DNA of 5,880 nucleotides, taken from contig DYIH01000110.1 of the NCBI GenBank assembly GCA_020723785.1, positions 1 through 5,880 on the forward strand. Direction: 5' to 3'. Positions 1-5,880 of this stretch are shown here, in pieces (the first letter of the stretch is position 1; each line of letters starts with the position of its first letter). The position numbers and the translations under genes were made by a program. Below the pieces are notes generated by a model. The model was given only the letters and a program-made list of their open reading frames with translations, was not told the origin of the DNA and searched no databases. The stretch comes from Thermaerobacter marianensis (GTDB taxonomy: Bacteria; Bacillota; Sulfobacillia; DYIH01).

Positions 1-61
1 CACCCCCCTGCTGGATTGATTCACCAGCGATCACCTGTTTTCCTCCTGCGGAGAATACAAA

Positions 62-95
62 CCGGCCGCCTTATCTCCCCGGCCGCCTTATCTCC
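62..95. repeat. Perfect 17-bp tandem duplication
   Basis: The 17-base unit CCGGCCGCCTTATCTCC occurs twice back to back, at 62-78 and 79-95, with no mismatch. It lies about 110 bases upstream of the chosen protease start, so it could be part of the 5' untranslated region or promoter-proximal DNA. No function is evident. Otherwise bases 1-190 show no convincing promoter or terminator, and no gene ending there is recognised. Confidence 0.9.
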
Positions 96-190
96 GTGGC
101 TGGCTCATGGGGCTTGCGGCGGCCTTTTCTTGGTCACCGGACGCCCGGCGCTCTCATAGGATGTTCTCAGCCCGCGCGGTGGCGCGGGGT

Positions 191-198
191 GGGAGGGG
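191..198 (+). promoter_or_regulatory. Ribosome binding site deciding the protease start
   Basis: GGGAGGGG lies 7 bases upstream of the ATG at 206. The earlier in-frame ATGs at 107 and 161 have no comparable purine-rich sequence at the right distance, so this site favours 206. Confidence 0.65.
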
Positions 199-205
199 AC
201 AGGGC

Positions 206-1396
206 ATGGGGCGTCCGGGCATGCCGGGGCCGTTCGCCTGGCGGCGGTGGCGGGATCGTGGCTCCGGCCGGAGAAAGATATTCGTCTTCCGCGAGGGGTG
301 CGGGCCGGACGAGGGGTGCGTCCGGCGGCTGGGCGCCGAGAAGGTCAGGCACCTGCCCCTGGTCAACGCCGTCGTCGCCCACTTCCCCGGTGATGCCGAC
401 GTGGCGGCCCTCGACGTGCCGCCGGAGATCGAACGGGTGGACGAGGACCTGGTGCTGCACATCGTGGGCGGCCCCGGGTCGGGTTCGCCCGATGATCCGG
501 GGAGCCCCCCGAGGGCCTCGCGTCGGTCCTGCATCATGCGCTGGCTGTGCCGCCGCCGACGGTATCCGTCCGACCCCGGGCCGCCCCAGCGCATCCCGTG
601 GGGGATCGAATTCATCTACGCGCGCCAGGCATGGGCGCTCACCCGTGGCGTCGGTGTCAAGGTGGGCGTGATCGACACGGGGATCGACCTGCATCACCCC
701 GACCTCCGGTCCAACATCGCCGGCGGACACAACGTGCTCAACCCGGGCCGGGACCCGGCCGACGACAACGGCCACGGCACCCACGTCGCGGGAACGATCG
801 CCGCGGCCGATGACGACATCGGCGTGGCGGGGGTGGCTCCCCAGGCCAAACTATACGCCGTCAAGGCCCTGGACCGCTTCGGCATCGGCTACCTGTCCGA
901 TCTGATCGAAGCGCTGGACTGGTGCATCAAGAACGGCATAGCCATCGTCAACCTCAGCCTGGGCACCCGTGAGGACAACCGGACGTTTCATGACGCCGTG
1001 CGCCGGGCCTGGCAGGCGGGCGTCACCGTGGTGGCCGCCGCGGGCAACGACGGGCCGGGCGAGAATACCGTGAATTATCCGGGGAAGTATCCCGAAACCA
1101 TCTGCGTTTCCGCCGTCGACGCCGACGGACGCCTGGCCCGCTTCGCGAGCAGCGGACCGGAGGTCGACCTGGTGGCCCCGGGGGTCGACATCCTTTCGAC
1201 CTGGCCAGGCGGCGGCTACCGCAGCCTCAACGGCACCTCCATGGCGTCGCCCCACGTCGCCGGCGTCGCCGCATTGGTGGCCGCGGCCCGTCCGGACAGC
1301 GGCCCCGACGAAATCAGCAAACGGCTGGCCGTATCGTCGCGCCGCCTCATCGGCGTTCCGTGGGGCCTGGTCAACGCGTCGAGGGCGGTGCGCTAG
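206..1396 (+). CDS. S8 family (subtilisin-like) serine protease with I9-like prodomain
   Basis: This is a subtilisin-type endopeptidase of about 396 residues. Residues 24-87 resemble an inhibitor-I9 prodomain: they open with KIFVF, contain PLVNAVVAHFPG, and end near VDEDLVLHIV. In this family the prodomain assists folding and is cleaved off. A proline- and arginine-rich linker (88-130) contains Cys109, Cys115 and four consecutive arginines at 116-119. The catalytic domain begins around IPWGIEFI. The triad is Asp157 (VIDTGID), His190 (NGHGTHVAGT) and Ser345 (NGTSMASPHVAG), with oxyanion Asn281 (AAAGNDGPG), so the enzyme should be active. No hydrophobic signal peptide is visible from this start or from the longer alternatives at 107 and 161, so secretion is uncertain. 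The start was chosen by its ribosome binding site. The gene stands alone, separated from the arginine genes by 350 bases. The family assignment is firm; the substrate and cellular location are unknown. Confidence 0.93.
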   Translation: MGRPGMPGPFAWRRWRDRGSGRRKIFVFREGCGPDEGCVRRLGAEKVRHLPLVNAVVAHFPGDADVAALDVPPEIERVDEDLVLHIVGGPGSGSPDDPGSPPRASRRSCIMRWLCRRRRYPSDPGPPQRIPWGIEFIYARQAWALTRGVGVKVGVIDTGIDLHHPDLRSNIAGGHNVLNPGRDPADDNGHGTHVAGTIAAADDDIGVAGVAPQAKLYAVKALDRFGIGYLSDLIEALDWCIKNGIAIVNLSLGTREDNRTFHDAVRRAWQAGVTVVAAAGNDGPGENTVNYPGKYPETICVSAVDADGRLARFASSGPEVDLVAPGVDILSTWPGGGYRSLNGTSMASPHVAGVAALVAAARPDSGPDEISKRLAVSSRRLIGVPWGLVNASRAVR

Positions 1397-1399
1397 CAG

Positions 1400-1426
1400 G
1401 TCGGGCGGCTCCCACCTTGGCCCGAC
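1400..1426 (+). terminator. Candidate terminator after the protease gene
   Basis: GTCGGGC (1400-1406) can pair perfectly with GCCCGAC (1420-1426) around a 13-base loop, starting four bases after the protease stop codon. The tail AGGCTTATTAA contains only short T runs, so this would be a weak intrinsic terminator. Its right arm overlaps the -35 element proposed for the next promoter. Confidence 0.4.
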
Positions 1427-1450
1427 AGGCTTATTAACCACAGTTATATT
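1422..1450 (+). promoter_or_regulatory. Candidate sigma-A promoter for the arginine operon leader
   Basis: CCGACA (1422-1427) matches the -35 consensus TTGACA at 4 of 6 bases. TATATT (1445-1450) matches TATAAT at 5 of 6. The spacing is exactly 17 bases. Transcription would start near 1457, giving a leader of about 290 bases before argC that contains all the hairpins listed here. This is inferred from sequence match alone. Confidence 0.45.
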
Positions 1451-1458
1451 CCAGGGCT

Positions 1459-1484
1459 GCAAGCCCTTGACGCACAAGGCTTGC
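1459..1484 (+). other. Hairpin in the arg leader (10 bp, one bulge)
   Basis: GCAAGCCCTTG (1459-1469) pairs with CAAGGCTTGC (1475-1484) around the 5-base loop ACGCA, with one bulged C. A competing 6-bp hairpin, AGGGCT (1453-1458) with AGCCCT (1462-1467), shares the same bases, so the two cannot form together. No T run follows, which makes a plain terminator unlikely. Confidence 0.6.
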
Positions 1485-1489
1485 GCGAC

Positions 1490-1512
1490 TCATGCACAAC
1501 CCCTATGCATGA
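1490..1512. repeat. Inverted repeat TCATGCA-N9-TGCATGA
   Basis: Perfect 7-base arms at 1490-1496 and 1506-1512 flank a 9-base spacer. A third ATGCA at 1520-1524 forms another inverted pair with TGCAT at 1506-1510, also 9 bases apart. This could be a protein-binding operator shortly downstream of the proposed promoter. It does not match the ArgR/AhrC consensus, so the binding protein, if any, is unknown. Confidence 0.4.
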
Positions 1513-1534
1513 CGGTAATATGCACCACAGTAAT

Positions 1535-1582
1535 AAGCTTTTGGCGCGGTCCCGGAAAGGCTTGTCACATAAGCTTTTCCGG
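1535..1582 (+). promoter_or_regulatory. Mutually exclusive hairpins in the arg leader (possible attenuator)
   Basis: The central segment AAAGGCTT (1556-1563) can pair with either of two copies of AAGCTTTT. Pairing with the upstream copy (1535-1542) gives an 8-bp stem with a 13-base loop. Pairing with the downstream copy (1571-1578) extends outward through CCGG/CCGG to a 12-bp stem (1552-1563 with 1571-1582) with the 7-base loop GTCACAT. Each pairing contains a single G-U pair. The arrangement looks like an alternative-fold switch, but no U run follows position 1582, so intrinsic termination there is doubtful. A regulatory role is inferred. Confidence 0.5.
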
Positions 1583-1701
1583 ACACGGATCATGCGCCTG
1601 GTTAATGATTTCGAGCCGCAGGCCGAGCCCTGCCCGGGTCTCCACCGAACACCTTATCGCAAGATCCTCGTTTTCCACTGTGGTACGGTATAGCGATTCA
1701 G

Positions 1702-1710
1702 TGTTATGTT
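1702..1710 (+). promoter_or_regulatory. Weak candidate extended -10 promoter close to argC
   Basis: TGTTATGTT reads as an extended -10 (TG-N-TATGTT, 4 of 6 to TATAAT). There is no recognisable -35 at 17 bases. It would start transcription near 1717 and bypass the structured leader. Support is weak. Confidence 0.22.
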
Positions 1711-1729
1711 ATAGTCATGCATCAGGCCC

Positions 1730-1737
1730 GGAAGGAG
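1730..1737 (+). promoter_or_regulatory. Ribosome binding site deciding the argC start
   Basis: GGAAGGAG lies 9 bases before the TTG at 1747 and 6 bases before an in-frame TTG at 1744. It sits inside the longer reading from ATG 1717, which itself has no ribosome binding site. This argues for a TTG start. Confidence 0.75.
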
Positions 1738-1746
1738 CACGGATTG

Positions 1747-2790
<1,044 letters not shown>

Positions 2791-2919
2791 AGACGGGAGA
2801 GACGGGCTTCCCTCATTCCGAGGTGAAACCGCCGGCGCGCGGGGGGAACCGCTTGGGTCGCCGGGCGCGCGGGCGGGCCAAGGTTACACAAGGTTGCAGA
2901 CGAAGGGGAGTCGCGAAAC
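2791..2919 (+). other. argC-argJ spacer with short tandem repeats
   Basis: This 129-base spacer is very G+C-rich in its middle and has no evident terminator, so argC and argJ are probably cotranscribed. It contains a near-perfect 10-base tandem repeat (CAAGGTTACA at 2879-2888, CAAGGTTGCA at 2889-2898) just before the argJ ribosome binding site. A looser 9-base repeat, AGACGGGAG then AGACGGGCT, directly follows the argC stop. Confidence 0.6.
2903..2910 (+). promoter_or_regulatory. argJ ribosome binding site
   Basis: AAGGGGAG lies 9 bases upstream of the argJ ATG at 2920, supporting that start. Confidence 0.7.
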
Positions 2920-4131
2920 ATGCCTACGCCCGTGCCCGGCGGCGTCACCGCCGCTCGGGGGTTCCTGGCCGCTGCGGTCCGTTGCGGCCTGCGCAAGGCC
3001 GGCGACGAGAGGCCGGACCTGGCGCTCGTCTATTCCGACGCGCCGGCGGCGGCCGCCGGGGTGTTCACGACGAACCGGGTACAGGCGGCGCCGGTGCGGG
3101 TGAGCCGCGAGCACCTGGCCGGCGGGCACGCCCGCGCGGTGGTGGCCAACAGCGGCGGTGCCAACGCCTGCACCGGCGAGCAGGGCCTGGCCGACGCCCG
3201 GCGCATGGCTGCCGTGGCGGCCGAGGCGCTGGGACTGGAGGCCGGCGAGGTGCTGGTGGCGTCGACCGGTGTGATCGGCCTGCCCCTGCCCATGGAGAAG
3301 CTGGAAACCGGCATCCGCCAGGCGGCCGCGCGGCTGAGCCGGGAGGGCGGTGCGGAGGCGGCGCTGGCCATCACCACCACCGACACCGTGATCAAGGAGG
3401 CGGCGGTGAGGTTCACACTCGGGGAGCACGTCGTCACCGTCGGCGGCATGGCCAAGGGGTCCGGAATGATCAAGCCCAACATGGCCACGATGCTCTGCTT
3501 CCTGACCACCGACGCCGCCGTGGCGCCGGCAGCCCTGCGGCAGGCGCTGGTGACGGCCGTGGACCGCTCTTTCAATATGATCACCGTGGACAACGATACC
3601 AGCACCAACGACACCGTATGCATCCTGGCCAACGGCCGGGCGGGGAACCCGGCGATCGAGGCGGGGGCTCCCGAATTCCACCTGTTCCAGCGGGTTCTGG
3701 ACGAGGTCTGCGTAACGCTGGCCAAGGCCGTCGCCCGTGACGGGGAGGGGGCCACCCGGCTGCTGGAGGTGGCCGTGCGGGGCGCCGCCACGGTGGAGGA
3801 CGCCCGCAGGGCGGCCCTGGCCGTGGCCGGCTCCAACCTGGTCAAGTCGGCCGTCTTCGGCGCCGACGCCAACTGGGGCCGGATCATGGCGGCCCTGGGC
3901 TACTCGGGCGCCGCCTTCGATCCCGACAGGGTGGACGTCTACCTGGGGCCCGTCAAGCTGGTCGCCCGCGGCCGCGGCGCCGGCTTCGACGAGGGCCTGG
4001 CCCGGGACCTGCTCCGGAAGGAGGAGGTGCGCCTGGAAGTTCACCTCGATCACGGCCCGAGCCAGGCCACGGCCTGGGGTTGCGACCTGACGTACGATTA
4101 CGTGAGGATCAACGGCAGCTACCGTTCATAA
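2920..4131 (+). CDS. argJ: Glutamate N-acetyltransferase / ornithine acetyltransferase
   Basis: ArgJ transfers the acetyl group from N-acetylornithine to glutamate, regenerating N-acetylglutamate and releasing ornithine (the cyclic arginine pathway). Some family members also use acetyl-CoA; sequence alone does not settle this here. The protein is 403 residues, normal for the family. Family proteins cleave themselves between Ala and Thr to give two chains. Here the site is in KPNMATMLCF, with Thr190 as the new N-terminal nucleophile. The oxyanion-hole Thr116-Gly117 is in STGVIG, and the protein ends with the typical YDYVRINGSYRS. One mild oddity is Gly80 in NSGGANACTG, where asparagine is common (NSGNANACTG). 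argJ follows argC by 129 bases and is separated by 13 bases from the argB-argD frame, whose ribosome binding site overlaps the argJ stop codon. Cotranscription and tight coupling with the next gene are likely. Confidence 0.97.
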   Translation: MPTPVPGGVTAARGFLAAAVRCGLRKAGDERPDLALVYSDAPAAAAGVFTTNRVQAAPVRVSREHLAGGHARAVVANSGGANACTGEQGLADARRMAAVAAEALGLEAGEVLVASTGVIGLPLPMEKLETGIRQAAARLSREGGAEAALAITTTDTVIKEAAVRFTLGEHVVTVGGMAKGSGMIKPNMATMLCFLTTDAAVAPAALRQALVTAVDRSFNMITVDNDTSTNDTVCILANGRAGNPAIEAGAPEFHLFQRVLDEVCVTLAKAVARDGEGATRLLEVAVRGAATVEDARRAALAVAGSNLVKSAVFGADANWGRIMAALGYSGAAFDPDRVDVYLGPVKLVARGRGAGFDEGLARDLLRKEEVRLEVHLDHGPSQATAWGCDLTYDYVRINGSYRS

Positions 4132-4137
4132 GGGAGG
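4131..4137 (+). promoter_or_regulatory. Ribosome binding site for the argB-argD fusion
   Basis: AGGGAGG begins on the last base of the argJ stop codon and lies 7 bases before the GTG at 4145. No in-frame ATG occurs until well inside the kinase fold, so this site identifies the GTG start. Confidence 0.8.
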
Positions 4138-4144
4138 CCAGGCA

Positions 4145-5880
4145 GTGAAAGCCCCATCGACCCCCGACGCGGATGAACAAACCCGCTCGCCCGGCCGACA
4201 GGCGGCGCTGGGCCGCCTGGCCGGCCGGACGGTCGTCATCAAGTACGGCGGCGCCGCGCTCGCGCCCCGCAAAGCCGGCCCGGACCCGGTGCTGGAGACA
4301 GTCGTGGCACTGCAGGCCGCCGGCGCCCGGCCGGTCCTGGTCCACGGCGGCGGGCCGGAGATCAGCGCCTGGATGCAGCGCCTGGGCAAGGAGCCGGTCT
4401 GGGTGGACGGGTTGCGGGTCACCGACCGGGAGACGGTGGAGATCGCCGAGATGGTCCTGGCGGGCAAGGTCAACAAGGACCTGGTGGCCCGCCTGCGGCG
4501 GCTGGGCGCCCGGGCCGTCGGGCTGTCCGGCAAGGACGGCGGCCTCCTGCTGGCGCGCAAGCGGCTGCACCGCAACCGCGCCGGCGAGCCGGTGGACCTC
4601 GGGTTCGTTGGCGAGATCGTCGCCGTGGACCCCGAGGTGCTATTCGACCTGACGCAGGGCGGGCGGCTGATCCCGGTGATCGCCCCGGTCGCTCCGGGGG
4701 AGGACGGCGAGACATATAACGTCAACGCCGACAGCGCCGCCGCGGCCGTCGCCGCCCGGCTGGGCGCCGACCTCTTCCTGCTCCTGACCGATGTTCCGGG
4801 CGTCCTGGCCGACCCCGCCAGACCGGAAACCCTCTACCAACAGCTAACGGCCGCGGAGGCCCGTCGGCTGATCGCCGAGGGGGTTGTCACCGGCGGCATG
4901 ATCCCCAAGGTCCAGGCCTGCCTGGACGCCCTGGAGGGCGGCGCCGCCGAAGCGATCATCCTGGACGGGCGCCGGCCGGAGCGCCTCCCGGCCCTGCTGG
5001 CGGGCGAACCGGTGGCCGCGACGCGCCTGGCCGGAGCCGGCGCGCCCGCAAGGGATCACGACGATACCGGCGAGGCCGGAGAGGTGCTGGACGACAGCGC
5101 GGCCGCTCTGATGCCGACGTACGCCAGGCCACCGCTGGTCCTGGTGTGGGGGCGCGGCGCCCGCGTCCGGGACGCCTCGGGCAGGGAGTACCTGGACTTC
5201 CTGGCCGGCATTTCGGTCAACAACGTGGGCCACTGCCACCCGCGGGTGGTGGCGGCGGTTCGCGACCAGGTCAACCGCCTGATGCACTGCTCCAACCTCT
5301 ATCACAACCCGCCCCAGAGCCGACTGGCCGCGCGCCTGGCCGGGCTGGCCGGCGGGGGGCGGGTTTTTTTCGGCAACAGCGGCGCCGAGGCCGTCGAGGC
5401 GGCCATCAAGCTGGCGCGCAAGGCATACTGGCAACGCCGCGGCAAGGACGCTCCGCCGCCGCTTGTCATGACCTTCCAGGGCGCCTTTCACGGGCGGACG
5501 CTGGCGGCCCTGGCGGCCACCGGCAAGTACACCGCGGGCTTCGAGCCGCTTCCCGCCGGCTTCGTCCAGGTGCCCTTCAACGACCTGAAGGCGGCCGAGG
5601 CCGCCTTCACCCCCGAGACCTGCGCCGTGCTCGTCGAGCCGGTGCAGGGGGAGGGCGGCGTCGTGCCGGCTGCCCGCGGGTTCCTCGAGGGCCTGCGGCG
5701 CCTCTGCAACCGGCACGGGGCACTGCTCGTCCTCGATGAGATCCAGACGGCGTTCGGGCGCACCGGCCGCATGTTCGCTTTCGAGCACTACGGCATCGAG
5801 CCGGACGTCCTCACCCTGGCCAAGGACCTGGGTGGCGGGATGCCCCTGGGGGCGACCATCGCCCGTGAACCGTGGGCGGC
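4145..5880 (+). CDS. argB-argD: Fused N-acetylglutamate kinase / N-acetylornithine aminotransferase (3' end beyond window)
   Basis: One open frame of 578 codons, cut by the window end, contains two enzymes. Residues 29-295 are N-acetylglutamate kinase: Lys33 in VIKYGG, the VHGGGPEI loop (66-73), GLRVTD (89-94), MVLAGKVNKD, GLSGKDGG, YNVNAD (191-196), LLTDVPG (213-219) and GGMIPK (250-255). After a short linker, residues 314-578 are the first two thirds of a class III PLP-dependent N-acetylornithine aminotransferase: MPTYARPP, YLDFLAGISVNNVGHCHP, GNSGAEA (410-416), FHGRTLAALAATGK, EPVQGEGG, Asp531 in LDEIQT, and the PLP-binding lysine Lys560 in LAKDLGGG. I checked the frame row by row across the junction and found no stop. 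The kinase makes N-acetylglutamyl phosphate, ArgC reduces it, and the aminotransferase makes N-acetylornithine. Both active sites look intact as far as visible. The kinase N-terminus and C-terminal tail depart from arginine-inhibited relatives. A sequencing error that removed a stop codon is possible but not suggested by the sequence. Confidence 0.93.
   Translation, partial: MKAPSTPDADEQTRSPGRQAALGRLAGRTVVIKYGGAALAPRKAGPDPVLETVVALQAAGARPVLVHGGGPEISAWMQRLGKEPVWVDGLRVTDRETVEIAEMVLAGKVNKDLVARLRRLGARAVGLSGKDGGLLLARKRLHRNRAGEPVDLGFVGEIVAVDPEVLFDLTQGGRLIPVIAPVAPGEDGETYNVNADSAAAAVAARLGADLFLLLTDVPGVLADPARPETLYQQLTAAEARRLIAEGVVTGGMIPKVQACLDALEGGAAEAIILDGRRPERLPALLAGEPVAATRLAGAGAPARDHDDTGEAGEVLDDSAAALMPTYARPPLVLVWGRGARVRDASGREYLDFLAGISVNNVGHCHPRVVAAVRDQVNRLMHCSNLYHNPPQSRLAARLAGLAGGGRVFFGNSGAEAVEAAIKLARKAYWQRRGKDAPPPLVMTFQGAFHGRTLAALAATGKYTAGFEPLPAGFVQVPFNDLKAAEAAFTPETCAVLVEPVQGEGGVVPAARGFLEGLRRLCNRHGALLVLDEIQTAFGRTGRMFAFEHYGIEPDVLTLAKDLGGGMPLGATIAREPWA
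5030..5083 (+). other. Interdomain linker of the ArgB-ArgD fusion
   Basis: Residues 296-313 (AGAGAPARDHDDTGEAGE) join the end of the kinase fold to the first helix of the aminotransferase. The stretch is small, charged and rich in Ala, Gly and Asp, as expected of a flexible linker. Aminotransferase-like sequence resumes at VLDDSAAALMPTY. A possible internal ATG at 5111 (MPTY) has no ribosome binding site at normal distance; GGAGAGG at 5078-5084 is 26 bases away. Confidence 0.7.

Larger units (their letters stand above)
1397..1746 (+). promoter_or_regulatory. Intergenic region and probable structured leader of the arg operon
   Basis: This 350-base stretch between the protease and argC is visibly richer in A+T than the genes and shows no convincing coding. 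It holds a candidate terminator, a candidate promoter and several strong hairpins. It also has repeated words: AAGGCTTG at 1476 and 1557, ATAAGCTTTT at 1533 and 1569, and ATGCA at 1492, 1505, 1520 and 1717. No T-box consensus and no recognisable Bacillus-type ArgR box (TGAAT-N4-ATTCA) was found. A short open frame from 1520 to 1693 lacks a ribosome binding site and is not called a gene. Regulation of the downstream genes is inferred from position and structure. Confidence 0.5.

Noticed and set aside
107..205. Longer protease start at ATG 107 or 161
   Set aside because: Neither has a good ribosome binding site, and the extra residues do not form a signal peptide or extend the recognised prodomain.
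1490..1524. ArgR/AhrC operator
   Set aside because: The half-sites are TGCAT/ATGCA with 9-base spacing, not the TGAAT-N4-ATTCA arrangement expected for ArgR boxes.
1543..1555. Minus-strand sequence GGGACCGCG resembling the T-box core GGTACCGCG
   Set aside because: It is on the strand facing away from argC, lacks the rest of the T-box, and no gene on that strand would be controlled.
1552..1582. Intrinsic terminator in the arg leader
   Set aside because: The 12-bp stem is strong, but the bases after it (ACACGGATCAT) have no T run, and there is none on the opposite strand either.
1520..1693. Possible arginine leader peptide with several Arg codons around the hairpins (CGG at 1547, 1553, 1580, 1586; CGC at 1595)
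   Set aside because: There is no ribosome binding site before ATG 1520 or 1505, the Arg codons are not consecutive, arginine is common by chance at this G+C content, and the peptide runs 57 codons past the hairpins without coding character.
1717..1746. ATG at 1717 as the argC start
   Set aside because: It has no ribosome binding site, and it would place the good GGAAGGAG inside the gene and add ten residues not seen in ArgC proteins. TTG 1747 gives the normal N-terminus.
2884..4053. Long open frame on the minus strand (389 codons) opposite argJ
   Set aside because: It lies fully opposite a secure argJ, its predicted protein is rich in Gly, His, Gln and Arg with no recognisable domain, and such antisense frames are routine in G+C-rich genes.

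Overview
The window is G+C-rich DNA (roughly 70% in the genes by eye), all of it on the plus strand. The genes have strong AGGAGG-like ribosome binding sites, and TTG and GTG starts are used. The arginine genes lie in the order argC-argJ-argB-argD, which is common in Firmicutes. Together these suggest a high-GC, Clostridia-like Firmicute, but no rRNA or other taxonomic marker is present, so this is an inference.

Layout. (1) Bases 1-205 hold a perfect 17-bp tandem duplication and the leader of the first gene. (2) Bases 206-1396 encode a subtilisin-family (S8) serine protease with an I9-like prodomain, a complete Asp-His-Ser triad and no evident signal peptide. (3) Bases 1397-1746 are a 350-bp intergenic region of visibly lower G+C. 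It has a candidate terminator, a reasonable sigma-A promoter and several strong hairpins, some mutually exclusive, and probably forms the regulatory leader of the arginine operon. (4) argC runs 1747-2790 and argJ 2920-4131. (5) From 4145 to the window end, one uninterrupted frame encodes a complete N-acetylglutamate kinase (ArgB), an 18-residue hydrophilic linker, and the first two thirds of an N-acetylornithine aminotransferase (ArgD).

How the genes work together. ArgB phosphorylates N-acetylglutamate, ArgC reduces the acyl phosphate to the semialdehyde, and ArgD transaminates that to N-acetylornithine. ArgJ transfers the acetyl group back to glutamate, releasing ornithine (the cyclic pathway). 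The most notable feature is the in-frame ArgB-ArgD fusion. It joins steps 2 and 4 of the pathway, while the intervening enzyme ArgC is encoded separately. The kinase domain also appears to lack the N-terminal helix and C-terminal signature that usually go with arginine feedback inhibition. If so, control of the pathway may rest more on the structured leader. No mobile element, CRISPR array, tRNA or rRNA was seen.
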